Source: Ichthyophis bannanicus
Taxonomy: Eukaryota > Chordata > Amphibia > Gymnophiona > Ichthyophiidae
Length of the DNA: 64,000 nt
Reading direction: 5' to 3'
Assembly (NCBI GenBank): GCA_033557465.1
Contig: CM066047.1
Coordinates: 9,378,234-9,442,233, forward strand
The notes beneath the pieces were generated by a model. The model was not told the origin of the DNA, searched no databases, and saw only the letters and a program-made list of their open reading frames with translations. Below are positions 23,466-33,089 of the stretch, one piece after another; within the stretch, counting starts at the first letter, position 1, and every line of letters starts with the position of its first letter. The position numbers and the translations under genes were made by a program.

Positions 23466-24055
23466 CTACCTAAGCTGCGACCAGCGTGCTACATCCTGCA
23501 CCACCCTCTCCAGCATCTCCTGCCAGTCAGTGAGGAGCAAGTCTGTTCCTACCGGAGATAGGTGCACACCATCCGCCCGATAGAGACCAGAACAGGTCAC
23601 CTCAACCCAAGAATGCTGGACCTGATACCCCCCCTTCTCACAAACCCACCTCCCAATTTGCCTATTAATTTTTGTCAAACCCCGGGACCATCTCCTCTCC
23701 CCCCAACACGACGGTCTGGGAATAATATCAGACCATATCAAGACTATGCCCACAAACATACGCAACAGTATGGCAAAGTCCCTCTTAGCAGCTCTGATCA
23801 ACTGCTTACAAGACCAATCGGCTAGAACATTGCCCCCCAAATGCAATATTATAATCGTTGGGAACTCCCGGATGCGCTGGTGATGACGAAGCAAAGGGAG
23901 CATCTGAGGCCACCGCAGCCCGCGCTCGCCAAGCCATACCACCGCTGGATCAAGTCCAAGATTCAGCCCAATCGGCCGTACTGCTGCTCACTGTCCGGCC
24001 CAAAAGACGTAAGAATGACCCAATATCCAACAGCCCCATGCCCGCTGACTCCCAT
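23466..24055 (-). pseudogene. SGNH hydrolase domain of Ngaro-like element
   Basis: An esterase/lipase-like domain of the SGNH family, known as an accessory in Ngaro elements; its role there is not established. Block I is visible as WILGHSYVFWAGQ, with His in place of the usual Asp before Ser. An IIILHLGGNVLADW segment holds the Gly/Asn positions, and YRADGVHLSPVGTDLL carries the catalytic Asp-His pair. One in-frame TGA at about 23986-23988, just after block I, separates the two parts; a CGA-to-TGA transition would explain it. The rest of the domain (23466-23942) is open. It follows the recombinase and was probably made as its C-terminal extension by splicing. Confidence 0.7.
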
Positions 24056-24127
24056 CTGCAACAGAAAAAACATCATTAAGCTTTCCCCCCCCCCAGCAGA
24101 ATATAAGAAACTTATAAACGGACATAC
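24056..24127 (-). promoter_or_regulatory. Candidate intron between recombinase and hydrolase
   Basis: On the minus strand the hydrolase segment is preceded by a strong acceptor, TTTTTTCTGTTGCAG, ending at 24056. Candidate donors are GTATGT at 24127 (best consensus, but it removes nucleophile Y299 and gives the wrong phase), GT at 24123, and GT at 24119. The 24119 donor has a weak consensus but keeps Y299 and joins the hydrolase frame in phase (64-bp intron). Inferred from sequence only. Confidence 0.45.
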
Positions 24128-25020
24128 CCTTTAAACGCTTTTGACCGCCATCTACCGATACTCTGAATCTGATCCCCAGACAAACCCAACGCCGCCGCGC
24201 TAGTCGCTGCCCCAATGCGAAAAAAATGCGCAGAGAAAGCCCGAGGGTCTTCCCCGATCCGGCGCAACACCAGGCGCAGGACAGCTGTCACCTGGAATCG
24301 TGTCAGCTTCCGGGAATCACTATGCACAAACAACCCCTTGCCACCCTGAGAGCGCACACCCAAATAGCTCTCCATGGCAGCCACCGGGCACGTGAGACCC
24401 CCAATCCCCCGAAGTACCACCCACAACCCTTTCCCTTTCTGGTCCGTCTTGGACTTTGCTAACAAAATGCGTAAGCCCCCAGGCTCCCTAAACACGTGTT
24501 GAAGGAGCAAGCAATTGCCTAAACCCGCCTTCCCCGAAGCTGCCGCCAGTTCTCCCACCCGGAATGCGCCAAAAAAGGCCAAACAGAAAACCGCCCGAAA
24601 AAGCGCGGCCTCATAAGGCGACGCCGCCACTCCTGGCAGCACCTGACACAGCCTTCTCAATAAGTCGTGTGTAATCGGCAGCCTGTGGTCACCGGTCCCA
24701 GGAAAAGAACGCTCCCACCCTTGTAGCAGTTGACGCGCTAAATACCCGTGGCCCGGCAATCCCAAACCCACCGCCTTGGCAAAAAATCCAAACCCCGCAA
24801 GATGCATCTTAACAGCCGATCGAGTAACCCCACGACCCTTAGCCCAACCAACGTACCCTCCCAGGACATACTCTGACAGCACCCCCCCACCCCAACCCAA
24901 TTGATAAAGGTATTCCACGACCCGCTCGCAACCACGGTGATAAGCGGCCCAAGTCCTCTCTGCCACCGACTTCTTGAGGAGGCTCTTCATTTCAGCCGGC
25001 CAACGCTCCACAGTCTCCAA
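24112..25020 (-). CDS. Ngaro-like tyrosine recombinase
   Basis: A 302-residue integrating enzyme that cuts and rejoins DNA through a covalent Tyr intermediate. The N-terminal SAM-like DNA-binding region (LLKKSVAERTWAAYHRGCER) is followed by the catalytic fold: R154 in GAFRVGEL, K189 in LLAKSKTDQKG, H265 and R268 in SAHFFRIGAATSAA, and the nucleophile Y299 in RSKAFKGYVRL at the extreme C-terminus. All catalytic residues are present, so the protein could be active. The stop follows two codons after Y299, with GT dinucleotides around it that could serve as splice donors into the hydrolase region. Confidence 0.9.
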   Translation of the reverse strand: METVERWPAEMKSLLKKSVAERTWAAYHRGCERVVEYLYQLGWGGGVLSEYVLGGYVGWAKGRGVTRSAVKMHLAGFGFFAKAVGLGLPGHGYLARQLLQGWERSFPGTGDHRLPITHDLLRRLCQVLPGVAASPYEAALFRAVFCLAFFGAFRVGELAAASGKAGLGNCLLLQHVFREPGGLRILLAKSKTDQKGKGLWVVLRGIGGLTCPVAAMESYLGVRSQGGKGLFVHSDSRKLTRFQVTAVLRLVLRRIGEDPRAFSAHFFRIGAATSAAALGLSGDQIQSIGRWRSKAFKGYVRL

Positions 25021-26543
25021 GGGACAACGAGCCCCTCCTCGTCCGCCTCCGGAGCCAAGGACCGAAATCGTCCCAACTGCAAACGAGAAAGAGCATCAGC
25101 AATTTCATTAGTACACCCTGGGATGTGACGAGCCCTCAGGTCCACATTCAAGCGCAAACATGCCAGCACAACCAAACGCATTAATGACGCTACCTGCCTG
25201 CAACGCGGAGAATACCGATTGATAACGGCAACTACTGCCTCGTTGTCACACCACCATAACACCTTGCAGTTGGCCAACCTGTTCGGCCATAACTCCATCG
25301 CTATCAGTATTGGAAACAGCTCCAAAAAGGTAATGTTACTCAATAACCCCTCGTCAACCCATTCCTGCGGCCACTTGTCAGCACAACAAGCCCCACCAAA
25401 GTAGATCCCCAAACCAATGCCACCGGCCGCATCCGTAAACAACTGCAAGTCCTCACTGGAGATCTCCGTCTTGCGAAACACAGAAAGCCCGTTGAATTCA
25501 CACAAAAAGACATCCCAAATCTGCAGATCCTCCCTCATGACTCTCGACACGCGAATGCGATGATGCGGCTTGAGCACGCCCGCCGTCGCAGCAGCCAAAC
25601 GCCGACTAAACACCCTCCCCATAGGAATCACCTTGCAAGCGAAGTTGAGCGATCCAATGAGCGCCTGCAATTCCCTCAAGGTCAACTTAGCAGAGGATAA
25701 GGCATTAGCAACGAGCACCCACAATTTCTCCACCTTCTCTATTGGCAATCGTGCCACCATTTTCACAGAATCCAATTCGACACCCAAAAAGGTAAGAATC
25801 GTCGACGGGCCAACGGTTTTTCCCTCGGCCAAGGGTACACCCAAATCGCTGGCCAAGCCGACGAAACCATCCAAAAGCTCTCTACAGCGCAGGGACCCCG
25901 CCTGGCCGACCAACAGAAAATCATCCAGGTAATGCACTACCTCCGGGGACCCTACTCTCCTAGTGACCATCCAGTGCAAGAAAGTGCTAAACTTCTCAAA
26001 ATAAGAGCAAGATACCGAACAGCCCATCGGCATACAATTGTCAAAATAAAACTCACCCTCGAATTGGAAACCCAAAAACTTGAAAGCAGACGGGTGTACT
26101 GGCAACAAACGAAAGGCAGATTCAATGTCTACCTTGGCCATCAAGGAACCCCTCCCAGCCCTCCTGACTAACTCCACCGCCGCATCAAAAGAGGCATAAC
26201 GAACCGTGCAGAATTTGCGGGGTATAAAATCATTCACAGAGAACCCAGCAGGGCAAGACAAATTGTGAATTAATCGAAACTTCCCCGGTTCTTTCTTCGG
26301 GACATTTCCCAAAGGGGACACCACAAAACCAGGAAAAGGAGGATGACGGAAAGGGCCTGCCATTCTGCCCAACCGTAATTCCAAATCCAACTTCTCCCGC
26401 ACAATCGTTGCCCATCTCCGCACACTAGGGGAATTGCGAGCCATGGAGCATCCTACAGAACCCCGAATCGGAACCACGAAACCGGACTGAAAACCTAACT
26501 GCAAAATTAACTTGTCCTTTTTCTTCGGGTACCCATGCAGCAA
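24987..26543 (-). CDS. Ngaro-like reverse transcriptase-RNase H
   Basis: A 518-residue polymerase. RT motifs run in order: KFRLIHNLSCP (about 89-98), LMAKVDIESAFRLLPVHP (134-151), MPMGCSVSC (171-179) and the catalytic VHYLDDFLL (203-211), then FLGVELDS. The RNase H domain follows with all four acidic positions visible: D371 in LFTDAAGG, E408 in FLELF, D433 in WWCDNEAV and D483 in EIADALSRL. No stops or frameshifts. The 3' end overlaps the recombinase start by about 34 bp in another frame, the compact layout usual for these elements. The true start may be upstream if the protein is made by frameshifting or reinitiation. Confidence 0.9.
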   Translation of the reverse strand: MLHGYPKKKDKLILQLGFQSGFVVPIRGSVGCSMARNSPSVRRWATIVREKLDLELRLGRMAGPFRHPPFPGFVVSPLGNVPKKEPGKFRLIHNLSCPAGFSVNDFIPRKFCTVRYASFDAAVELVRRAGRGSLMAKVDIESAFRLLPVHPSAFKFLGFQFEGEFYFDNCMPMGCSVSCSYFEKFSTFLHWMVTRRVGSPEVVHYLDDFLLVGQAGSLRCRELLDGFVGLASDLGVPLAEGKTVGPSTILTFLGVELDSVKMVARLPIEKVEKLWVLVANALSSAKLTLRELQALIGSLNFACKVIPMGRVFSRRLAAATAGVLKPHHRIRVSRVMREDLQIWDVFLCEFNGLSVFRKTEISSEDLQLFTDAAGGIGLGIYFGGACCADKWPQEWVDEGLLSNITFLELFPILIAMELWPNRLANCKVLWWCDNEAVVAVINRYSPRCRQVASLMRLVVLACLRLNVDLRARHIPGCTNEIADALSRLQLGRFRSLAPEADEEGLVVPWRLWSVGRLK

Positions 26544-26581
26544 ACTATGTAAGAGAAGGAGCTAACTCGAAGAGGACACGC

Positions 26582-28294
26582 CTATTTTGAACCGGATCCA
26601 GGCGGAGTGATGGCCCCTTTTTTAACGCATTTTGCTGCCGAATGGGGGCCACCGCAGATCGAACACACGTGACGGAATTTACAATCCGAGAAGGGGCAGG
26701 CCGACCTATTAAATCGCCAGCACACATCACTCCCAACGCTGGGTACAGGTCTGCTTGGAACAGGGGAAACGCCCCCCCGAAAGGAACGACCCGCGACGGC
26801 CCCCATCCCCGACCCCCATTTTCCGCCACCCCCCCCAGATGCACCGCCCTTCACCGACATCTGTGTTAACCAAAGGTTAATGTCCTGCGTACCCCATGTC
26901 AGGAACTTATTTTCTTCCATCTTGTCGCGAAACTTCTCATCATAATTTAACCACGACCAACCCTCGTGAACCTGAGAAGCCTCCAAAATCGAATCAGCAT
27001 ACGACAATAACATACCGTACTGTGCCGGGAAATGTTGCCCCCACACACTCGCCAGCCGTAAAAAAGCTCTAACCCAATTCACCACATTCCTAGAAACTTT
27101 TCGCAGACGGCCCGCCTTCTCATCCTCCTTGCGCTTTTTCTTACTATCTCCCGAATGCTTACGACCCTCAAGTAAGCGAAAAATGTCAATATACTTACGC
27201 TTCGTAATTTTTCGCCGCAACTTCTTCGGTACACCTTCCCATAATTCCGATAAAGCGACTAATGACGCTCCGGCACCAGCATGCGTCCCCAACGAACCTT
27301 GCCCAGGCACCAACTCACTGGACCCACCCTCGCACAACGATGAGTTGGCCGAGTCAGTAGACGATGAGGAGGAAGAGTCTGAACTACGCCTATGCCGGCA
27401 CCCATGTTTCCTTCTTTTTTTGCACGCCTCTCGCGATGTCTCAGCCCTCAAACCACTCCCGCCAGACACGTCGCCCACCACGAACAATGACTCACCTGTC
27501 CTGTCAGCAGCAGTCAGAGTGTCAGAGGCACGGGAGGAAGTCACAATCCTTTGGAGCCCACAGTCGCCTTGAGGCCGATCCGCATCCCTCGAAGTCCCGC
27601 TGGAAGGGACCGCTCCCGCATCAACATTCACAGCGGCCGGTGACAACATTGTAGACGGCCCGCTTCCAGGAGCTGACATAAAAGGAACCTGCGGAGAGAA
27701 AAAGGGGAAACCAAAAGAGGGAACAGCGGGAGACCAAGCCGGTTGCCAAGCCCCAGCCCAGTCCGCTCTGAAAGATCCCTGCCCCCCACGCATCCAGTGA
27801 TCCCACACCGCCTGCTGTTCAGTTGTACCATATCCCCCAGGGGAAACCAGATGCCCTACAGGAGATCCCACGCCACAGCCTATTCCTGATAAACCGGCAT
27901 ACCGAGGGCTCACCCCCCCCTCCACACAATGCCCCCTATTGCCAATGCCAACCCTCTGCTCAGCTTCAGCCCTGGACCCTAATTCAGCCTCTGCACCCGG
28001 TCCCAATGACCCCTCAGCCCCAGCACCAGAACCCCCTGCTCCTTGGCCACCAGCACCCACAGCACCCCTACCCTGCCCTTGGCCCGACCTACGAGCCCTC
28101 CTACCTGGAAAAGAGAGCCTGCCCCGCTCCCTCGCAGCACCTCTTACACCCCTGCCCGCACTCAGACTGTTCCTCGCCCCCTGTTGCCCCGACCTGCCAG
28201 CCCTGGACAAACCCTGGCCTCTGAGTCTCCCCACCGGCTGGCCCACAGCGGCGCTGCACCTCCCCCGACCTTTTCCAGACTGTTTTCCAGCCAT
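26582..28294 (-). CDS. Ngaro-like Gag (ORF1)
   Basis: A 570-residue structural protein expected to package element RNA. The N-terminal 140 residues are Gly/Arg/Ala-rich and probably disordered. A basic, Ser-rich stretch (KKRRKHGCRHRRSSDSSSSS) follows near residue 295. A folded-looking core spans about 360-480 (VVNWVRAFLRLASVWGQHFP, YADSILEASQVHEGWSWLNY). The C-terminus has a Cys/His cluster of zinc-finger type, CWRFNRSACPFSDCKFRHVC followed by SICGGPHSAAKC, as expected of DIRS/Ngaro ORF1 proteins. Start chosen at the first Met; later Mets are possible. The RT frame starts 39 bp after it ends. Opposite-strand frames here are GC-driven shadows. Confidence 0.8.
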   Translation of the reverse strand: MAGKQSGKGRGRCSAAVGQPVGRLRGQGLSRAGRSGQQGARNSLSAGRGVRGAARERGRLSFPGRRARRSGQGQGRGAVGAGGQGAGGSGAGAEGSLGPGAEAELGSRAEAEQRVGIGNRGHCVEGGVSPRYAGLSGIGCGVGSPVGHLVSPGGYGTTEQQAVWDHWMRGGQGSFRADWAGAWQPAWSPAVPSFGFPFFSPQVPFMSAPGSGPSTMLSPAAVNVDAGAVPSSGTSRDADRPQGDCGLQRIVTSSRASDTLTAADRTGESLFVVGDVSGGSGLRAETSREACKKRRKHGCRHRRSSDSSSSSSTDSANSSLCEGGSSELVPGQGSLGTHAGAGASLVALSELWEGVPKKLRRKITKRKYIDIFRLLEGRKHSGDSKKKRKEDEKAGRLRKVSRNVVNWVRAFLRLASVWGQHFPAQYGMLLSYADSILEASQVHEGWSWLNYDEKFRDKMEENKFLTWGTQDINLWLTQMSVKGGASGGGGGKWGSGMGAVAGRSFRGGVSPVPSRPVPSVGSDVCWRFNRSACPFSDCKFRHVCSICGGPHSAAKCVKKGAITPPGSGSK

Positions 28295-28701
28295 AAATGT
28301 CAGCTCCTAAAAGCAGTCAAATAAAGACTTTATTTCTTTGAAAGCTTTTTATTTTATTTTATTTTATTTAACCCAACGGCGCCCCCCAGCACTCCGAGTA
28401 ATTAACAACACTCTAAATCAATGCCGCTGGCAATTCATGCAATCGCACTCGCGTCACCTCACCACTCTCCCGTTTGAATACGGGCGCCCAACTCCGACTC
28501 CTGCACCGATGCAATGCTGACTCCAGCCCAGCGATCCACAGATGACCCGCCTGCCCGAAAAAACCGAGAACCGAAGCTGACTTCAAAGCTGACTCCAACG
28601 GACACCAGCACCAAAGACAACGATCTGCTTGCCTTCCCGTCCGGCCGCATGTGCTCCCACGCACCCCCACGCACGCTGTAGCACATGGCCGGACCCCTCC
28701 T

Positions 28702-28739
28702 GATTGGCTCCGCTCTAGCACGCTCGAGCGGAGCCAATC
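28702..28739. promoter_or_regulatory. Palindrome with two CCAAT boxes upstream of Ngaro gag
   Basis: GATTGGCTCCGCT (28702-28714) is the exact complement of AGCGGAGCCAATC (28727-28739), giving paired, opposed CCAAT boxes 410-450 bp before the gag start on the minus strand. CCAAT boxes bind NF-Y in vertebrates. This is probably part of the element's promoter. Confidence 0.5.
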
Positions 28740-28821
28740 CCTTCAAAAAATGCACCCGCGCCGTGACGCGGCATGCTGTACGCACCCCCCATGCTGCCCC
28801 TCCCCTTCCATCTTGGAGCGA

Positions 28822-28875
28822 GCAGGGTCCGCGCCGGACCGCGCACCCGGTTACGCTCCGGCGCCGGGACCCTGC
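28822..28875. repeat. GC-rich inverted module, copy 2
   Basis: Same design as 14806-14861: GCAGGGTCC at one end, GGACCCTGC at the other, CCGGTTAC in the centre. It sits at the 5' edge of the Ngaro-like element and may be part of its terminal repeat or promoter. Confidence 0.7.
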
Positions 28876-28905
28876 CCGCGCCCTCGGGACTTATCACCTC
28901 GGTTT

Positions 28906-29409
28906 AATTACTTAATTTACTTATTAGAATGAAGTTGTATCATGCATTATTATGTGACTTGTAAAAGCTAAATCCCTAATCTAACATCTTTTCTTTTATA
29001 TTACACATATTACTATGTTTCTTGCACAATAAGACATAAAAAGAAAAAGGGATATTAGTATTACTAACCTGAAATCATGAAATGAAAACAAACCATCAAA
29101 TCTTCAGGACAAGCACTATGACACAAATACACACAACAGATAATCTGCACCCACAGACTGTATCCGCTATATACAATCATGTTGGTTGTATCACCTTTCT
29201 TTTTTTAATTTTCTTTTCTCTTTTTACTTTTTTTTTTTTTTTTACAATTCCCTTTAATCAAATAAACTTGCTTTGACTTTGACAAGCAATTCAATTTTCA
29301 ACAAAGCTGCAAACTTGTATCTTTTCCTTTAAACACCTTCATAATTTTTTCCTAGTCTTTGTTATATCATGCAAATTCATGCAACTTAGATATCTAAGCA
29401 AAAAGCTCC
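28906..29409. other. No gene; low-complexity T runs
   Basis: AT-rich sequence with T-rich runs near 29200-29250. No coding feature recognised. Confidence 0.5.
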
Positions 29410-30300
29410 AATACCATAGTAACATAGTAAATAATGGCAGATAAAGACCAGTAAGGTCCATCTAGTCTGCCCAGTAAGATGGCAAGAGTAGCTGCACCTG
29501 CCGCTCCATGCAGGCCACCCCTCCCCATGTCCTTGTTTTAGGGGTGAACCCACTGCTCTGTGTAGGGACACCCTTGTATGTTGAGAAATTAGGTAGTTAC
29601 GTTTATTTTGATTTTATCCTGTTGCTGTAAAGGGATCCACTGTGTCTGTCCCATGCCATTTTGAATTCTGTCACTGTATTTGCCCTCAACACTTCCATCG
29701 GGAGGGCATTCCAAGCATCCACCACCCTTTCAGTGAAAAAGTATTTCCTGACATTGCCTTTCAATTTACCTCCTTGCAGCTTCATGTTATGCCCTCTAGT
29801 TTTACAGCTTCCCCGTCTTTGGAAGAGGTTTGTCTGTTAATTATTTCTCTTTAAGTATTTAAAGGTCTGATTCATTTTTCCCCTGTCCCTCCTCTCCTCC
29901 AGAGTGTACATGTTTAGTTCTTCAAGTCTTTTCTCATAAGGCTTCTGACACAGGCTCCAAATTATTTTGGTCGCCTTCCTCTGAACAGTTTCCAGTCTTT
30001 GCAAGATATGGTCTCCAAAACTGAACACAATATTCCAAGTGAGGCCTCACCAGTGACTTACGCAGTGGCATAAGTACCTCCTTCCTTTTTGCTGGTAATT
30101 CCTCTTTGTATGCAACCCAACATCCTCCTGGCTTTTGCCACTGCCTTGTCGCACTGTTTTGCCACCTTGAGATCCTCAGAAATAATCACACCAAGGTCCT
30201 TCTCCTGGTCCGTGCACTCCAACCTCTCGCCCTTATCGCGTACATTTCCCCTGGATTTCTGCTTCCCAAGTGGAAGATCTTCCCATTCACTCATGCACAA
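29410..30300 (-). pseudogene. CR1 LINE 3' fragment (third lineage)
   Basis: Minus-strand frames show CR1 C-terminal RT signatures in order: [20 protein letters not shown] (near 30220), QRKATKIIWSLCQKPYEKRL (near 29970), LEERRDRGKMNQTFKYLKRN (near 29890) and VRKYFFTERVVDAWNALPME (near 29740). The 3' end near 29410 carries ACTATGTTACTATGG-type tail sequence. Frameshifts separate the pieces. Sequence differs from both lineage A and B. Confidence 0.85.
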
Positions 30301-30304
30301 ATAC

Positions 30305-31030
30305 AAATTGCTTAATCATAAAACAGGAGAATATATGCTTAACCATTCTGCAGAGGTTCTTATCTGCAGTTATAAGAAGCTCCAGGGAAGCACCATCACC
30401 GATGCATTGGAGCCAATTGGTGCATTGTGTTCGTGGAGGAGATCTGATCCCTCAGTGATTCAGAGATTGGTTCAGGTAGAGACTTGGACATCTCTAGAGT
30501 CCTGAGTCTGAAAATGCTCCTGGGACACAGACTGTGACTCTAAATATTTCTCAGAGGAGAGGTCCCCAGAGCTACCTTTGGACCCCCCTCCATCATAAGT
30601 CACCTTCAGAGGATATGTCCTTCCATGATTTTGTCAGAGATATGGCCAAGGCCATGCCATTGGTGGAACTCAGGGCAGAAAAGTTGGAAATCCTGCAATA
30701 TTGTGATCCTCCTAAGGAGGCAGTGATAGTGCTTTTGCACCACAGCCTTCAAACGCTGCAAATGAGAATTTGGGAGACCTCCCTCTGTACCTCCTGTAAG
30801 CAAGAAGGTCAACATTTTATGTATAGGGTCCAGAAAGCTGCCAGATTGAAGCTCAAGTTTCCACACCATTCCATAGTGGTCGAATCCACTCTCAAAAGAG
30901 CTAGAAGTTTCAGTTACACTATTTGGCAGCCCCAGGGAGAGAGGCTTAGACTCCAGGTTCTTTGGGAAGAATATTCTTTCAGACCTTCATGCTAACCTCC
31001 TGCATGGTGTCCTACCAGTTGTACAACAAA
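30305..31030 (+). pseudogene. DIRS-like Gag fragment
   Basis: The frame at 30534-30995 encodes SFHDFVRDMAKAMPLVE, PPKEAVIVLLHHSLQTLQMR, MYRVQKAARLKL and SIVVESTLKRARS, which I recognise as DIRS-type ORF1 sequence. Both ends are missing: it abuts a CR1 fragment on the left and an L2 fragment on the right. Confidence 0.7.
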
Positions 31031-31035
31031 ACAAC

Positions 31036-31776
31036 ATGTCAATAAACCACAAGAAAACAGAGGTCATGTTTATCTCCAAGAAAACCAACTTCATCCCGCC
31101 CACCACAGTCACCCTTAACAAAAACATATATCATATGAAGCCTGCAATAAAATATCTAGGGGTCCTACTAGACAGCAACCTTAGGATGGATAAACACCTC
31201 CGATCAATTAACCGAGCCATTTTTTACAAACTGAAAGTTCTTCAACCACTTCGCAATATCCTCGAAAAATCTGACTTCAGAACTGTTGCACAAGCTCTCA
31301 TCATCCCTCACCTGGACTACTGCAACGCCATTCTGCAAGGTCTTCCGAAGAACACCATAAACATCTTGCAAATGGCTCAAAATGTTGCTGCAAGAGTCAT
31401 CATTGAAAAAAAAGTCACAGATCACATAACACCAGTACTAATGGAACTGCATTGGCTCCCAGTGGCCGCTCGCATCATGTTCAAACTTCTCATAACAACG
31501 TTTAAGCTTATCCACAACATCGCACCATCATACCTCGATAACCTAATTACTATTCAATCCCACAATAGGAGCAGAAGAACCATAAACCTCAACGCTCTCT
31601 GTGTTCCGAACAGCATAAGAACTGTCAAAGCAGAAACAAGCAATAGGGCATTCACTTATACAGCACCAATCCACTGGAACCAACTTCCACACGAGTTGCG
31701 ACTCACAAACAACTTGAGTGAATTTAGAAGGAAACTCAAAACTCACTTATTTCAGGCCCACTACAACCTGACCTAA
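31036..31776 (+). CDS. L2 reverse transcriptase C-terminal region (partial, open)
   Basis: A 246-residue uninterrupted frame covering the thumb and C-terminal region of an L2 reverse transcriptase, downstream of the catalytic Asp pair, which is missing. Visible motifs: NHKKTEVMFISKK, IKYLGVLLDSNLRMDKHLRS, LIIPHLDYCNAILQGLP, NVAARVIIEKKVTDHITPVL, LHWLPVAARIMFKLL, and a closing PIHWNQLPHELR with KLKTHLF. The Met start is simply the first Met after the truncation and is not a natural initiation site. Lack of stops suggests a fairly young insertion. Confidence 0.85.
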   Translation: MSINHKKTEVMFISKKTNFIPPTTVTLNKNIYHMKPAIKYLGVLLDSNLRMDKHLRSINRAIFYKLKVLQPLRNILEKSDFRTVAQALIIPHLDYCNAILQGLPKNTINILQMAQNVAARVIIEKKVTDHITPVLMELHWLPVAARIMFKLLITTFKLIHNIAPSYLDNLITIQSHNRSRRTINLNALCVPNSIRTVKAETSNRAFTYTAPIHWNQLPHELRLTNNLSEFRRKLKTHLFQAHYNLT

Positions 31777-32102
31777 ATGCGACACTCTACCTCAACCAAA
31801 TGTCTTTTGCCTGACACGCCTGCATTTAAAACACCGGTATGTAATCATGTATATTTGTATATTTTGGGCCCCACCCACGCACCTGCAATCAAATGTATAC
31901 TTAGATTGTGGGTGCCCCAATCAAATGTATATTGGATCCAACTGATTTTCCTGTCTTATGTAAATCATTGCCTAATCGTAATGTATATCTAAAAATCTCT
32001 GTATTATACAATACATAATGATTCTGTAAAGTAAACCGCTGCTGATCGTAGGAAGCAGCGGTATACAAATGTTTACTAAATAAATAAAATAAATAAATAA
32101 AA
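31036..32102 (+). mobile_element. L2 LINE 3' half
   Basis: A 5'-truncated L2 retrotransposon. It contains an open frame for the RT C-terminus, a 260-bp 3' UTR, the terminal hairpin GTAAACCGCTGCTGATCG...AGCAGCGGTATAC near 32033-32070, and an (ATAA)n tail. L2 machinery recognises the 3' end for priming. Confidence 0.9.
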
Positions 32103-32495
32103 TATGATGCGTGTCTGGAATACTATGCATGGCCTAGTACATTTGAATACAATGGGGGCAGTGCATGCAAATGCATCTCATGCATATTTATTAGGGAAAG
32201 CTTGAAAACCTAAATGGTGTTTGGCCCTCCAGGACTGGAGTTGGGAACCTCTGGCCTAGAGGCATACACAGACTTTCTCCCTCCAGAGAAGGTTAGAAAC
32301 ATAGGCCATATGGTCTTTTTCTGGTTTCATGTTTCTATCTAGTCTGCCCTTTCATATCAGCTACTATAGTCCCTTTTTTTCCTTTAGAGACCTTCTGTCT
32401 TTGTCCCATGCTTTCTTGAATTCAGATATTGTCCTTGCTTATTACCTTCACTAGGAGACTATTCCATGCATCTACCACTCTTTCTGTAAAATAAT
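32103..32495 (-). repeat. hAT-like terminus plus CR1-B 3' fragment
   Basis: At 32150-32260, 'catctcatgcatatttatta' and 'ccaggactggagttggg' form a repeat end related to 18532-18545. At 32290-32495 the sequence is the reverse complement of a CR1-B 3' end ('ttagagaccttctg', 'gggagactattccatgc' forms). Neither has coding capacity. Confidence 0.6.
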
Positions 32496-33089
32496 AATTA
32501 AAAGTTTCCATTTAATGCTACCTAAAATGTATAACATTTAAAAAAATAACTTTTTGTGAGCCTTTGCTACAGAATATGAGCAATTGATTTTCGTGGCCTT
32601 TCAACTGATCTTGGAAAAGACATGTGATCAAATTTTTGAAACCCTGGGGGAATGGGGTGGTGCTAGAACTAGCTGCTGGATAGACATGTGAAAGATTCCT
32701 TCTCTAAGGAACTAGGTAAAGATGAGTGAAATCTGCAAGAAAAGTGCTTTCCTTTCCAATATTTACCTCATGAGGTAACTGTCATACTGTCCAAGGAACT
32801 GAAATCTCCCTTATTCTGATCATGAAAGAGCTGCAGTCTCTAAATATTCTTAGGTCTATGTAATTGTTTAATTTTTATGGTGCGATAAAAGGATCAGTTT
32901 TGGCTGTATAAGTCAATAGATAGCCAACATATATCCATATAGCTTTGATTAGTATTAAGGGTGGTTCAAGGGGCAAGGTTGAAGTTATATGGAGAGTGGC
33001 AAAATTTGGCTGCTATTCAGATAACGTAAGGGTTTAGATCTAAACATAGATATAGCAGGCCCAACTTTCTTTGGATAATTTATACTTCT
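32496..33089. other. No recognisable feature
   Basis: AT-rich sequence without frames or repeats that I can assign. Confidence 0.5.

Larger units (their letters stand above)
22998..28905 (-). mobile_element. Ngaro-like tyrosine-recombinase retrotransposon
   Basis: On the minus strand the order is Gag, RT/RNase H, tyrosine recombinase, SGNH hydrolase. That set is diagnostic of the Ngaro branch of DIRS-type elements, which copy through RNA and integrate the DNA with a tyrosine recombinase, leaving no target duplication. Three frames are uninterrupted over 4.2 kb, so the copy is young. Its GC content is far higher than that of the flanks. The expected split direct repeats (A1 ... B1-A2-B2) were not resolved by eye, so the outer ends are estimates based on the compositional change. 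Confidence 0.85.

Noticed and set aside
24112..25020. Host-derived tyrosine recombinase
   Set aside because: Context with RT/RNase H and Gag in a compact array shows it belongs to the retroelement.
26642..28324. Several plus-strand frames of 90-150 codons
   Set aside because: They lie opposite the intact Ngaro Gag, are Pro/Ser-rich through GC bias, and show no domain.
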